DNA of 64,000 nt from Panorpa germanica. Taxonomy: Eukaryota; Arthropoda; Insecta; Mecoptera; Panorpidae. Location: assembly GCA_963678705.1 (NCBI GenBank), contig OY783213.1, forward strand, positions 310,001-374,000, written 5' to 3'. Positions 48,334 through 60,716 of this stretch are shown here, piece after piece (the stretch's first letter is position 1; every line of letters starts with the position of its first letter). Under the pieces are notes generated by a model. That model made no database searches. It was given only the letters and a program-made list of their open reading frames with translations, and was not told the origin of the DNA. A program made the position numbers and the translations under genes.

Positions 48334-49228
48334 GTGTTGCAAAGCAATATTAACGTCTTTGTAAACCAATACGTAGGTCTTCCTCTTTGTATTAAGTCCC
48401 ATCTGTCTTGCCAGAGGCATCTCTTTGGCAATATATTTGGTATCGTCTCCAGACTTTTATCCTACAGCCGCATTACCTTTAAATCCTCGAAATTTGTCGC
48501 ATTAATTTTAAATCATCAAAATTTGATTTTTTCAGTTCTAGCGTAATTTGTACTTGAGTAAGTGCATGAGTGATTTTAAAATCTAAAGGAATTGTCCCCA
48601 ATATCACCTGCACCACTTCTGTAGATACAGTTCTGCAACAACGCGTCATCGTCAATAATATAATTCTTTGCATGGAAGATCTGGAAAATTGATCCTGTAA
48701 TACCATGCCGAAGCACAATACACAACCATTGGCATAAATGCCCCCTTGTATAGTGTCGGCATAGTTGCCGAGTTTAAGCTTCATTCCGTCCTTGTGACAC
48801 GCGAAAGGTGTGTTACAAGTTTATCATTCGTTGTTACCGTATTTGTTTCGTAGCTTTGTAGCTTCAAGAAACTACAGATTTTATTTATATCAGGTCGAGA
48901 ACGGCTTTCTAGTTGTTCTGTACTATTTGCACCGATAAGGATCACATTATCGTTGGCAAAACATACGTCTACACAACCTTTCGATTGAGAAACACAGTTT
49001 TTGTCGAATACCATGTTCCAGAGCTCAGGCCCCATTACAGATCGCTGAGGACAACCTTTAGATAGTTGCCTTTTCATGGAACGGTAATCGGTTTGTAAAA
49101 TTAATGTTCGACAATGAAAATAGTTCTCCATAGCGCAGTAGACGTACCTAGAGGTTTTTGCCGGTCTAATTATTTGAAGGTCACTTGGTCACCAGACATT
49201 ATCAAAGGCACACTGAATTTCTATAAAT
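48334..49228 (-). pseudogene. R1-clade RT relic (monomer ending near 49228)
   Basis: The 116-codon stretch 48781-49131 with CFANDN, followed by a 101-codon post-RT frame (48479-48784) that overlaps it by a few bases. The second copy of the 42023 type. Confidence 0.78.
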
Positions 49229-49903
49229 ATCTCATGTACATACTTGGACTTATGCCTACTTACTTACCATTTGTTTGTTACCATTGAATGTTCATGAACG
49301 ATTAATCACTATTTCCAAGAAAACCGCATATATTGTTCACTTAATCACTTATAACAATTAATACACTCTCTTTATTATTTCAAACACGCATTTAAATAAA
49401 CTAATTCTTATGTTTTAATATTATTTATAGTTAATGTTAATCGACTTACTTGATAGTGGGCGGCAACCTTTTGTGTTCCGTATATTTGTAGTGTTTATAT
49501 GAGGTCTTCCTTTTATATCTCTACAGATTTCTTGAATTTCTTAACCACTTGATGTTATAGCACTAACACTAACCTAATTATTATCACTTTTTTTGTCTAT
49601 CGCACTTATTAATGTGTTATTTCAAACATCAAAGTTACAATTTTGAGGTTATGTTTATAAGACCGCGTGTACGCGTAATGAAAAATTCGTTTTTAACACT
49701 GGTTTCCATCTGTCAAACTTTTGTAAAAACACTTTGTTTAGGGTAAATTAACACAAATTTAAAACAAACTTAAATACATTTCGTTAAAAAAGTATTCACA
49801 TAATTTATTTAATTTTTTTCCATAATTAATTTCTCACTTTTAATCACTTTTTTCACCTAAAGTAGCAGGAGCCGATCACACACATAGTAGATAGGAACCA
49901 CTT

Positions 49904-50816
49904 GTGTTGCAAAGCAATATTAACGTCCTTGTAAACCAATACGTAGGTCTTCCTTTTTGTATTAAGTCCCATCTGTCTTGCCAGAGCTTATGCATATATG
50001 CATTCATCTCTTTGGCAATATATTTGGTATCGTCTCCAGACTTGTATCCTACAGCCGCATTACCTTTAAATCCCCGAAATTTGTCGCATTAATTATAAAT
50101 CATCAAAATTTAATTTTTTCAGTTCTAGCGTAATTTGTACTTGAGTAAGTGCATGAGTGATTTTTAAATCTAAAGGAATTGTCCCAAATATCACCTGCAC
50201 CACTTCTGTAGATACAGTTCTGCAACAACGCGGTATCGTCAATAACATAGTTCGTTGCATGGAAGATCTGAAAGATTAATCCAGTAATACCATGCTTAAG
50301 CAAAGTACACAATTATTGGCATAAATGCGCTTTTGCATAGTGTCGGCATAGTTGCCAAGTTTAAGCTTTATTCCGTCCTTGTGACACGCGCAAGGTGTGT
50401 TACAAGTTTATCATTCGTTGTTACTGTATTTGTTTCGTAGCTTTGTAGCTTCAAGAAACTACAGATTTTATATATAGCAGGTCGAGAACGGCTTTCTAGT
50501 TGTTCTGTACTATTTGCACCGATAAGGATCACATTATCGTTGGCAAAACATACGTCTACACAACCTTTCGATTGAGAAACACAGTTCTTGTTGAATACCA
50601 TGTTTCAGAGCTCAGGCCCAATTACAGATCGCTGAGGACAACCTTTAGATAGTTGCCTTTTTATGGAACGGTAATCGGTTTGTAAAATTAATGTTCGACA
50701 ATGAAAATAGTTCTCCATAGCGCAGTAGACGTACCTAGAGGTTTTTGCCGGTCTAATTCTTTGAAGGTCACTTGGCCACCAGACATTATCAAAGGCACAC
50801 TAAATTTCTATAAATA
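49904..50816 (-). pseudogene. R1-clade RT relic (monomer ending near 50816)
   Basis: CFANDN (50368-50601). TGG has become a stop just before NMVF (near 50604). It begins a third, partial round of the four-monomer repeat but diverges more. Confidence 0.78.
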
Positions 50817-51494
50817 TCTCATGTACATACTTGGACTTATGCCTACTTACTTACCATTTGTTTGTTACCATTGAATGTTCATGAACGATCAATCACTATT
50901 TCCAAGAAAACCGCATATATTGTTCACTTAATCATTTATAACAATTAATACACTTTTTTTATTATTTAAAACACGCATTTATATAAACTAATTCTTATAT
51001 TTTAATATTATTTATAGTTAATGTTAATCGACTTACTTGATAGTGGACGGCAACCTTTTGTCTTCCGTATATTTGTAGTGTTTATATGAAGTCTTCCTTA
51101 TATAGCTCTACAGATTTCTTTAATTTCTAAACCACTTGATGTTTTAGCACTAACACTAACCTACTCATTATCACTTTTTTTGTTTATCGCACTTATTAAT
51201 GTCTTATATCAAAGAATTAAGTTACAATTTTGAGGTTATCTTTATAAGACCGCGTGTACGCGTAATGAAAAATTCGTTTTTAACACTGGTTTCCAACTGT
51301 CAAACTTTTGTAAAAACACTTTGTTTAGGGTAAATTAACACAAATTTAAAACAAACTTAAATACTTTTCGTTTGAAAAAGTATTCATATAATTTATTTAA
51401 TTTTTTTTCATAATTAATTTCTCACTATTATTCACTTTTTTCACCTAAAGTAGCAGGAGCCGATCACACACATAGTAGATAGGAACCACTTGTG

Positions 51495-52624
51495 TTGCAA
51501 AGCAATATTATTGTCCTTGTAAACCAATACGTAGGTCTTCCTTTTCGTATTAAGTCCCTTTTGTCTTGCCAGAGGTTATGCATATATGCAATTATCTCTT
51601 TGGCAATATATTTGGTATCGTCTCCAGACTTTTATCCTACAGCCGCATTAACTTTAAATCCTCGAAATTAGTCGCATTATTTTTAAATCATCAAAACTTG
51701 ATTTTTTTAGTTCTAGCGTAATTTGTACTTAAGTAAGTGCATGAGTGATTTTTAAATCTAAAGAATTGTCCCAATATCACTTGCACCACTTCTGTAGATA
51801 CAGTTTTGCAACAACGCGTCATCGTCAATAACATAGTTCTTTGCATATAAGATCTGGAATATTAATCCTGTAATACCATGCCTAAGCACAATACACAACC
51901 ATTAGCATAAATGCCCCCTTGTATACTGTCGGCATAGTTGCCGAGTTTAAGCTTCCTTCCGTCCTTGTGACACGCGCAAGATGTGTTACAAGTTTATCAT
52001 TCGTTGTTACCGTATTTGTTTCGTAGCTTTGTAGCTTCAAAAAACTACAGATTTTATCTATAGCAGGTCGAGAACGGCTTTCTAGTTGTTCTGTACTATT
52101 TGCACCGATAAGGATCACATTATCGTTGCCAAATGCCCCCTTGTATAGTGTCGCCATAGTTGCCGAGTTTAAGCTTCATTCCGTCCTTGTGACACGCTCA
52201 AGGTGTGTTACAAGTTTATTATTCGTTGTTACCGTATTTGTTTCGTAGCTTTGTAGCTTCAAGAAACTACAGATTTTATCTATAGCAGGTCGAGAACGGC
52301 TTTCTAGTTGTTCTGTACTATTTGCACCGATAAGGATCACATTATCGTTGGCAAAACATACTTTTACACAACCTTTCGAGTGAGAAACACAGTTCTCGTC
52401 GAATACCATGTTCCAGAGCTCAGGCCCCATTACGGATCGCTGAGGACAACCTTTTTATAATTGCCTTTTCATGGAAGGGTAATCGGTTTGTAAAATTAAT
52501 GTTCGACAATAAAAATAGTTCTCCATAGCGCAGTAGACGTACCTAGAGGTTTTTGCCGGTCTAATTCTTTGAAGGTCACTTGGCCACCAGACATTATCAA
52601 AGGCACACTGAATTTCTATAAATA
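51495..52624 (-). pseudogene. R1-clade RT relic with internal duplication
   Basis: About 220 bp around motif C is present twice (about 51911-52132 and 52133-52353), giving two open pieces (51882-52157 and 52176-52430). The join lies at GTTGCCAAATGCCCCC, where motif C of one copy runs into the post-RT segment of the next. Confidence 0.8.
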
Positions 52625-53299
52625 TCTCATGTACATACTTGTACTTATGCCTACTTACTTACCATTTGTTTGTTACCAATGAATGTTGATGAACGATCAA
52701 TTACTATTTCCAAGAAAACCGCATATATTGTTCACTTAATCACTTATAACAATTAATACACTCTCTTTATTATTTAAAACACGCATTTATATAAACTAAT
52801 TCTTATGTTTTAATATTATTTATAGTTAATGTTAATCGACTTACTTGAAAGTGGGCGGCAACTTTTTGACTTTCATATATTTGAAGTGTTTATATGAGGT
52901 CCTCCTTATATAGCTTTACAGATTTCTTGAATTTCTTAACCGCTTGATGTTTTAGCACTAACACTAACCTAATTATTATCATTTTTTTTGTCTATCGCAA
53001 TTAATAATGTCTTATATCAAACATCAAAGTTACAATTTTGAGGTTAAGTTTATAAGACCGCAAGTACGCGTAATGAAAAATTCGTTTTTAACACTGGTTT
53101 CCAACTGTCAAACTTTTGTAAAAACACTTTGTTTAGGGTAAATTAACACTAATTTAAAACAAACTTAAATACTTGTCGTTTGAAAAAGTATTCATATATT
53201 TTATTTAATATTTTTCCGTAAATAATTTCTTACTTTTAATCACTTTTTTCACCTAAAGTAGCAGGAGCCGATCACACACATAGTAGATAGGAAAAACTT

Positions 53300-53636
53300 G
53301 TGTTGCAAAGCAATATTACCGTCCTTGTAAACCAATGCGTAGGTCTTCCTTTTTGAATTAAGTCCCATCTGTCTTGCCAGAGCTTAAGCATATATGCATT
53401 CATCTCTTTAGCAATATATTTGGTATCGTCTCCAGACTTTTATCCTACAGCCGCATTAACTTTAAATCCTCGATATTTGTCGCATTAATTTTAAATTATC
53501 AAAATTTAATTTTTTCAGTTTAAGCGTAAATTGTACTTGAGTAAGTGCATGAGCGATTTTTAAATCTAAAGGAATTGTCCCCAATATCACCTGCACCACT
53601 TCTGTAGATACAGTTTTGCAACAACGCGTCATCGTC
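53300..53636 (-). pseudogene. R1-clade RT relic cut by element B
   Basis: Only the post-RT end remains. The relic stops at CATCGTCA, where element B begins. In other monomers CATCGTCA continues as ATAACATAG. Confidence 0.8.
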
Positions 53637-53976
53637 AGTAGAGGAACTGAGCCGTTTCTGGCTCAAATTAGCATATTTGGAGGTGGGGTAGTATTATTTT
53701 TCTGATGGTCGTGATGGTGGGGGTAGTTGATGTAGTGTGTCTGTATGTTGCAAGTGGAGGGGGTAAATTTGTGTGGTAGGTGGGGTGAGTAATATGGGCA
53801 AGGGTGGGTGGGGAGGTGTATTAGAGGGGTGTGTAAGGTGTAAATTTAGCAAGTATTAGGTTATGTGTGTGTGTGTGAGTGAGACGGATGATAGTGTGTT
53901 CAATTGAGTTGTCATATGATTGGTTGTGTGGGTGTGTACTTAGAGGTATTGTTTATATGAGTAATTAATGTGTGTG
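53637..53976. repeat. Left terminus of element B (G/T-rich)
   Basis: About 340 bp beginning AGTAGAGG, strongly G/T-rich on the + strand with many GGGGT and GTGTG runs. Non-coding. The partner inverted terminus is not in the window. Confidence 0.8.
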
Positions 53977-54790
53977 CCATATTGGGTGTAATGACCTGTG
54001 TTTATACACCTGTGCATGTTACGTCATGTGTCTACATGTTTTACTGTTAATAGGATTGATATATATAGTTAGGGTGAATATTTAATTTGAAGATGTCCAT
54101 ATTGGGTGTAATGACCTGTGTTCATACACCTGTGCATGTTTCCCCTCTATATAAAATGATAATTAGTTAGGGAGAATATAAATAGGTGAATATTTAATTT
54201 GAAGATGCCCATATTGGGTGTAATGTTAAATAGTCATACACCTGTGCATGTTTCCCCTCTATATAAAATGATAATTAGTTAGGGAGAATATAAATAGGTG
54301 AATATTTAATTTGAAGATGCCCATATTGGGTGTAACGGTAAATAGTCATACACCTGTGCATGTTTCCCCTATATATAAAATGATAATTAGTTAGGGAGAA
54401 TATAAATAGGGTGAATATTTAATTTGAAGATGCCCATATTGGGTGTAATGACCTGTGTTCATACACCTGTGCATGTTACGTCATGTGTCTACATGTTTTA
54501 CTGTTAATAGGATTGATATATATAGTTAGGGTGAATATTTAATTTGAAGATGTCCATATTGGGTGTAATGACGAATATTCATACACCTGTGCATGTTACG
54601 TTATGTGTCTACATGTTTTACTGTTAATAGGATAGATATATATAGTAAGGGTGAATATGTAATTTGAAAATTGCCATATTTGGCGTTATGGTATATATTC
54701 ATACACCTGTGCATGTTACGTCATGTTTTGCGGTTAATATGTGAGATATTTATTTAACGGTTATAATTTTTTTTTAAATTGCAAATTCCT
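53977..54790. repeat. Seven tandem 112-121 bp repeats upstream of PolB
   Basis: CCATATTGGGTGTAA starts at 53977, 54097, 54209, 54321, 54433, 54553 and 54674. Each unit has GGTGTAATG and, 14-18 bp on, CATACACCTGTGCATG, an inverted GGTGTA/TACACC pair. Two unit types alternate in blocks: 120 bp with GTCTACATGTTTTAC, and 112 bp with CCCCTCTATATAAAATG. A TATA-like TATAAA is present in the 112-bp type. Possible iteron-like origin or promoter array. Confidence 0.85.
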
Positions 54791-54895
54791 TTTATTAGCA
54801 AAATATAACCAGAGACAAATATTATGTATAAGAGGGAGACAGATATATTTTTATGTGATATGTATATTGGTATATGTTTCATATTTATGTGTGAG

Positions 54896-54917
54896 TATAT
54901 ATATATATATATATATA
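54896..54917. repeat. (AT)n microsatellite before PolB
   Basis: A run of about eleven TA dinucleotides 42 bp upstream of the PolB ATG. It could serve as a TATA region or be neutral slippage. Confidence 0.7.
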
Positions 54918-54958
54918 GGATGACAAGTGAAATAATTATTAAATAATAATAAATTGCG

Positions 54959-57900
54959 ATGGAAGACATTAACTCAATTATTAAGCATATGAGGAGTGTG
55001 ATTGAGCAGTTTAACTGTTTGAAGAAGCCAAACAAGCAGTGTGAGAAATGGTTCAAGTATAATAAAATCAATATAAAATTATTGAACAAACTATTGAAAA
55101 ATAATACTTCATCTGTAGGATTTAGACAAAGTGTTCAAAGCAACTTAGCGATATTTAAATCTTTTCAACAGTATTTTGATAAAGAAATTGTTGGAAAAGG
55201 TTTACCAGTTGGACATAATAATAATTCAAAACGTAGTAATCGAATTCAGTGGCAAGATCTAAATTCTTCATTTAAAGGACGCATTAGAACCGCAGTGATA
55301 ATTAATATTAAACATATAGATCCATTACAATTTTTGAATGACGCCTATTATTTATTTATGTCTCGAATTAAAAATGCTATAAAAAAATTTAGTGCATTAA
55401 AAGTTAATGTTATTTTCTGTGGTGAATTCGTTTTGCCGTCAGCGAAAGAAGATGAAAATATATTTGAATATAAAAATTTCAATACAAGAAATAGTGAAAT
55501 TTGTGTTTCTACCAACTTAAAACAATGGTATCAAGAACACGTAAGTGAACCTATACTGAAAGATTTGGAATCTTTTCAAGAAAGTCAAAGTGGTTGGGCT
55601 TTATATAAAATTGTTAATTTGACTATAAATATAAATAAGTTTGTGCCATTCTATGTTTCTTCCTTTATTGACTTACCAGTAGCAATAAAACTAAAAAAGG
55701 CTATAATAAATGTTCAAAATGATGACAACTTATGTTTTGTATGGTCAGTGTTATCAGCGCTATATCCAGCAAAAATTAATGGTGATAGAGTATTATCTTA
55801 TTATAAATATATAAATACTCTTAATTTAAGTGGTTTAAAATTTCCAATGACCCTATCACAAATTTCTAAATTTGAAAAACTAAATAACAATATATCAGTA
55901 AATGTGTATGTGTTAAAGAAGAGCAAAAAATCTTTTATTACTGTTCCAGTTTATGTAAGCAAATCTCTTAAAACTAAACACATACATTTATTAATGATAC
56001 AAAGTGATTATGCAGTGGAGGATGAAGAAGAAAAAGAAGAAAATTATGATGAATCTGAAGAAGAAGAAGATGGGAGTCTAGAGGATGAAGAAGCTGATAA
56101 GATAAACTTTCATTTTTGCTGGATTAAAAATTTATCGAGACTTGTTAGTAATCAACTTTCAAAAACAAATCATAAAAAGTTTATATGTGATCGATGTTTA
56201 CATTATTTTAGAAATGAGTGCAAGTTACAGGAACATTTACAAGATTGTGCTGGCCTAGGCCTAAAGCCAGTTAAACCCATAATGCCTCAAGATTCTAATA
56301 TACTTGAGTTTAAAAATTTTAACCGAAAATTAAGAAATGCTTGTGTAATATATGCGGATTTTGAAAGCATATTGGACAGTAATGTGCAGAATATTGAAAA
56401 AAAAGGTGCATATCAGAAACATGTTGCATGCAGTGTGGGGTATTATGTAAAATATTCCTGTAATAACATTAAATCTTACTATAACAGTTACCGTGGTCTG
56501 GACTGTGTCCAATGGTTTGTGAATAAATTAAAAGAAATTGCGTATAACTTGGACGATAAAATAAAAAAATTTAAACCAATGAAACCATTAACTAATCAGC
56601 AAAACATTGAATTTAAAAATGCAACAAACTGTCATATTTGCGAGAAATCTCTAGGACTAGATCGAGTACGAGACCATTGTCACTTGAGCGGTAATTATAG
56701 AGGTCCTGCTCATAATAGTTGTAATTTAAATTTTAATGAAAGTTATGTAATACCAATAATATTTCATAATTTGTCTTCGTATGACGCGCATTTTATAATT
56801 GTCGAATTAGCCACCGGCATTAGTGGGCCAACTAATTTACTTCCAATTAATAAGGAAAAATATATTTCGTTTACAAAATATGTGCAAGAAACGAATATAT
56901 TGTTGAGATTTGTAGACTCATACAGATTCATGGCCAGTTCTCTAAGTAATTTGACGTCTATTTTACCAAGTAACAAATTAAATATTTTAAGGTCAGAATA
57001 TACCAATTTAAATAATGAAAAATTTCATTTGTTAAGTAAAAAAGGTGTATTTCCGTACGATTATGTAAATTCTTGGGAAAAATTAAACGAAACATGTTTA
57101 CCATCCCAAGATAATTTTTATAATTTATTAAACGAAAGCGATTTGTCTGATGAAGATTACAAGCATGCCCAAAACGTTTGGAATACATTTAATATTGAAA
57201 CATTAGGTCAATATTCAGATTTGTATTTAAAGACCGATGTTTTGTTATTGGCAGACATCTTTGAAAATTTTCGAGATAATTGTTTAGAGACGTATAAACT
57301 AGATCCAGTCCATTATGTTTCTGGTCCAGGTTTAGCGTGGGATTCTATGCTAAAAATAACCAATGTTAAACTGGAGTTATTTACGGATATAAATATGTGG
57401 TTATTTATTGAAAAAGGTATCAGAGGAGGTATAAGTCAATGTTCAAACAGATATGCAGAGGCTAATAACAAATACATGAATGAAAATTATAAACCTGAAT
57501 TACCATCTAAATATTTAATGTATTTTGACGTTAATAATTTATACGGTCATGCAATGTCTCAATATTTACCATATGGAAATTTTAAATGGTTAAGCAAACA
57601 GGAAATTTCAGAATTAAGTAATAATATATGTAATCTATCAGACAATAGCAATATTGGTTACATCTTAGAAGTAGACCTACATTATCCTCAAAGTCTTCAT
57701 AGTATTCATAAAGATTTTCCATTGTGTCCAGAACATCTTATTCCACCAGAAAGTAAAGATAAAAAATTATTAACTACATTATACGATAAGGACAACTACG
57801 TCATTCATCATAGTAATTTGAAACAATGTATAAACTTGGGTATAAAACTTACAAAAATACATCGTGCGATAAAATTTAATCAGTCACCGTGGCTTAAAAT

Positions 57901-58771
57901 CTATATCGATTTAAATACAGAAAAAAGGAAAATGGCTACCAATGATTTTGAAAAAAACTTATATAAATTAATGAATAATAGTGTATTTGGTAAGACAATG
58001 GAAAATGTTAGAAAACATCGCGATATAAAATTAAAAACAAAATGGCGTGGAAGATATGGAGCAAAAAATTTAATAGCACAACCTAATTTTCATAGTCGAA
58101 CAATTTTTAGTAAAAATGTGGTTGCTATAGAATTACTAAAATCTAACATAAAATTTAATAAACCTATTTATGTGGGCTTTTCAATATTGGATTTATCAAA
58201 AACTGTAATGTATGATTTTCATTACAATTACATGCAAAAGGAATTTTCTAAAAATAACGTAAAACTTTTATATACGGATACCGATTCGTTGATATATGAA
58301 ATTATTGCACCAGACATATATGAAATAATATTGCGCGATATACAAAAATTTGATACAAGTGACTATGCTGAAAACAATCAATATAATATCCCTCGTGTAA
58401 ATAAAAAAATTTTAGGTCTTATGAAGGATGAAAATAATGGTCAAATTATGACTCATTTTATTGGTTTAAGGTCGAAAATGTATGCATTAAAAATTAATAA
58501 TTTGGATATTATCAAAAAAGCAAAAGGCATAAAGACACAAGTTGTGAAACAACATATTTCCTTTGAAGACTATGAAAACTGTTTGAGAAATTTAGTTAAA
58601 ATAAATTGTACTCAAAGAGGTATTGTTTCAAAATTGCATAATGTGTACTCCATTAAACAAACAAAAATTGCTTTAAGTCCTTTTGATGATAAACGTTGTC
58701 TTATTAAAAACAGTACAGATACTTTGCCTTGGGGTTTTGATAGTTTTAGTGATAACGATTTATTGTTATAA
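54959..58771 (+). CDS. Protein-primed-type DNA polymerase B with an endonuclease VII-like insert
   Basis: Intact, 1270 residues. Residues about 257-271 carry [15 protein letters not shown], a motif I remember from related invertebrate PolBs. An acidic tract (about 353-380, Glu/Asp) precedes a C2HC zinc finger (CDRC...H...C, about 410-430). The 3'-5' exonuclease has ADFES (about 465), [10 protein letters not shown] (about 603) and [11 protein letters not shown] (about 754). Between Exo I and II lies a Cys/His cluster [18 protein letters not shown] and a following CN (about 557-592), resembling recombination endonuclease VII (HNH fold). Polymerase motifs are [11 protein letters not shown] (about 856), [12 protein letters not shown] (about 1002) and C YTDTDSL (about 1105). 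It would replicate the linear element. ATG at 54959 follows a long non-coding leader. Convergent with integrase, 64 bp apart. Confidence 0.95.
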   Translation: MEDINSIIKHMRSVIEQFNCLKKPNKQCEKWFKYNKINIKLLNKLLKNNTSSVGFRQSVQSNLAIFKSFQQYFDKEIVGKGLPVGHNNNSKRSNRIQWQDLNSSFKGRIRTAVIINIKHIDPLQFLNDAYYLFMSRIKNAIKKFSALKVNVIFCGEFVLPSAKEDENIFEYKNFNTRNSEICVSTNLKQWYQEHVSEPILKDLESFQESQSGWALYKIVNLTININKFVPFYVSSFIDLPVAIKLKKAIINVQNDDNLCFVWSVLSALYPAKINGDRVLSYYKYINTLNLSGLKFPMTLSQISKFEKLNNNISVNVYVLKKSKKSFITVPVYVSKSLKTKHIHLLMIQSDYAVEDEEEKEENYDESEEEEDGSLEDEEADKINFHFCWIKNLSRLVSNQLSKTNHKKFICDRCLHYFRNECKLQEHLQDCAGLGLKPVKPIMPQDSNILEFKNFNRKLRNACVIYADFESILDSNVQNIEKKGAYQKHVACSVGYYVKYSCNNIKSYYNSYRGLDCVQWFVNKLKEIAYNLDDKIKKFKPMKPLTNQQNIEFKNATNCHICEKSLGLDRVRDHCHLSGNYRGPAHNSCNLNFNESYVIPIIFHNLSSYDAHFIIVELATGISGPTNLLPINKEKYISFTKYVQETNILLRFVDSYRFMASSLSNLTSILPSNKLNILRSEYTNLNNEKFHLLSKKGVFPYDYVNSWEKLNETCLPSQDNFYNLLNESDLSDEDYKHAQNVWNTFNIETLGQYSDLYLKTDVLLLADIFENFRDNCLETYKLDPVHYVSGPGLAWDSMLKITNVKLELFTDINMWLFIEKGIRGGISQCSNRYAEANNKYMNENYKPELPSKYLMYFDVNNLYGHAMSQYLPYGNFKWLSKQEISELSNNICNLSDNSNIGYILEVDLHYPQSLHSIHKDFPLCPEHLIPPESKDKKLLTTLYDKDNYVIHHSNLKQCINLGIKLTKIHRAIKFNQSPWLKIYIDLNTEKRKMATNDFEKNLYKLMNNSVFGKTMENVRKHRDIKLKTKWRGRYGAKNLIAQPNFHSRTIFSKNVVAIELLKSNIKFNKPIYVGFSILDLSKTVMYDFHYNYMQKEFSKNNVKLLYTDTDSLIYEIIAPDIYEIILRDIQKFDTSDYAENNQYNIPRVNKKILGLMKDENNGQIMTHFIGLRSKMYALKINNLDIIKKAKGIKTQVVKQHISFEDYENCLRNLVKINCTQRGIVSKLHNVYSIKQTKIALSPFDDKRCLIKNSTDTLPWGFDSFSDNDLLL

Positions 58772-58835
58772 GTATATTTTTAATGTAAAATAAATACATA
58801 TTTATAATAACCAGTAGTTTTATTTATTTAAAATG

Positions 58836-59765
58836 TTATACAATATTTTTAGCATCTATCCAACTGTTATGAGATTTATCTAAACCTAACCACTTTACAA
58901 AAACTCTTTTTCCTTTTTTCTGTAAAACTTTCTCAACTAGATATATATCTGGATATTTTGTTTTTTGTAGTTCTTGTTCGTAAAACGCGCCTGCAATTGA
59001 TTGGCCAAGAGAATCATTAAGTAAATATGTGACTGGATTAGTTTGTTGTACTTTTGATATAGTAAATATTTCGGTACCCCAGTTAGGAGTATACCCTTTT
59101 GCAAATAATGATTTGGTTTTGCTTAAGCGAACATAATCGCCAACTTTATAGCGACTTAAACCGACCCTTTTTATCCTATTGTATACATTTCCTAATAATT
59201 TTTTTTCATTTTTTATTGATACTTGAGATGGCTTCATATTAATTGTTGAATGATGAGAATTATTATATTTCTTAACAAGTGCATCAATGTTATTAATCCA
59301 ATTATAGTTGCCTTTTATACTAAAATCTTTCCACATGGCATTTTTTAGAGTTCTATTAAATCTTTCAACAATCGATGCTTTCATATTACTAAATGTACTA
59401 TAATGGTTTATGCCATACGAATCTATAACTTTTTTAAATTCAGTGTTATAAAATTCCTTTCCGTTATCTGTTTGTAAGTTTTTCGGAACCTTATTCTTAT
59501 GTTTAACTAAAATATTTTTGAATGCAGCAGTAACGTCTTTAGCTGACTTTTATTTTACTGGAACTGCCCATGCATATTTAGAAAATATATCAATGACTGT
59601 AAGTAAGTACTTGTAACCTTTGTTTTCTTTTGCATATGGGATCAATTCCACCAAGTCGGCTTGCCAAGAATCATTTAGACCTTTTATGATTACATGTCTA
59701 CGCTTATAGTTTTTACGCGCAGGCTTATGCAATTCGTTGACTATACCTATTTTTGTTTTGCTCAT
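58836..59765 (-). pseudogene. Polinton integrase with chromodomain, element B, one stop
   Basis: 310 codons including the stop, the same length as the intact copy at 20746. TAA at 59547-59549 (codon 73) interrupts it between the first and second catalytic Asp. The rest is open, with the second Asp, the Glu motif SIVERFNR and the chromodomain preserved. It is presumably inactive unless read through. Confidence 0.88.
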
Positions 59766-59790
59766 ACTTATTATTATTACACAAAATTTA

Positions 59791-60018
59791 TCAAGAACTA
59801 ATATCTAAACTATGTTTTGTTTTTAATTCTGTAATTAATGTTGCAATTTTTTTATTTACTTCAATAAAGTTTTGGAAGTTATTAATATAAGCATCATGAA
59901 TATCTTTCTCTGCAGCTTTTAAACGTTTATCTATAATAATTAAATCATTTTTTGATACTGTTTCGTGCCGAGTAATTTTTTTCTTATGTATGTGTACTCC
60001 AAATTTGTTAATAGTCAT
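59791..60018 (-). CDS. Unknown 75-residue helical protein, element B
   Basis: The third intact copy; it keeps length and start and differs from those in element A at a handful of positions (DKRLKAAEKDIH). Confidence 0.7.
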   Translation of the reverse strand: MTINKFGVHIHKKKITRHETVSKNDLIIIDKRLKAAEKDIHDAYINNFQNFIEVNKKIATLITELKTKHSLDISS

Positions 60019-60074
60019 GTTACTTATATGAGTAGTTATAAAATAATGAAAAAGAAGGGAATATGTTTAAGTAT

Positions 60075-60716
60075 TTATATAATAATATTAGCTTCTTTTA
60101 ATTCTTCAACTATTGAAATAATTTCATTGTCATGTGATGTATTGCCAGCCGTTTTTGAACTAATTAGTAATCTTAGTCTATCAACTAATTCGTTTGGATT
60201 ATCCCAATAAATGTAATCTTTTGGATTTTTATTGAAAGTCATATAATTTGGAATAAGGTTATTGAAACCTTTGCCAAAACGTTTATTATTTGGTAAACCA
60301 ACTGAGGAAGTACGCTGCAAAAGTCTTGATCGAACGTTTTGCAATTTTTCTGAAGAATATGGTGTTGAAGACGCTGGGGCACTTAATTTTGTTTGAGGAG
60401 GAAATAATAGCGATATAATTTTTTTGTATTTTATACCTTTGCTAGATTTAATTTTACCATTAGGTAAATATAATGTTCTATGTGCATTAGTATCATTTAA
60501 AATTGTTTTGTAGTCCTCTAAATCTTCCTCACTATAAATATTTGCGTTTGGATCTATTTTAAAAAGCAATTCATATAACCCAGGAGATGATTTATATTTT
60601 TTATCTCCTATTATTATGCCCTCTTTATCAAATGTAACTAGTGTTTTTCCCAATATTAAATTACCGTCTTCTAAATTTATACCAAATATGTGATCAAATA
60701 TACTAGGATCACCTTC
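60075..60716 (-). pseudogene. DUF8207-like protein, element B, 5' truncated
   Basis: About 213 C-terminal codons are open, from GDPSIFDH at the break to the YWDNPNELVDRLRLL end. It contains a short in-frame insertion relative to element A (RFGKGFNN). The N-terminal half is lost with the rest of the element. Divergence from element A is clearly larger here than between A's two arms. Confidence 0.8.

Larger units (their letters stand above)
28356..53636 (-). repeat. Tandem satellite array 2b, monomers of about 1.56-1.59 kb
   Basis: Continuation of array 2a after element A. Boundary blocks lie near 29712, 31301, 32888, 34937, 36522, 38109, 39695, 41262, 42842, 44431, 46018, 47582, 49153, 50741 and 52549. 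Two monomers are long: 32888-34937 (2.05 kb, an unequal-exchange chimera) and 50741-52549 (1.81 kb, a 220-bp internal duplication). Monomers of 37-43 kb and 43-50 kb form two copies of a four-monomer higher-order repeat (6.31-6.32 kb). The array stops inside an RT relic at the element B terminus. Confidence 0.93.

Noticed and set aside
3411-53636. The direct-repeat array as a CRISPR
   Set aside because: Repeat units are 1.5 kb with coding relics and no short repeat-spacer pattern; the DNA is eukaryotic.
56330-57188. Three - strand frames of 60-80 codons inside PolB
   Set aside because: They are shadows of the intact 1270-codon + strand gene.
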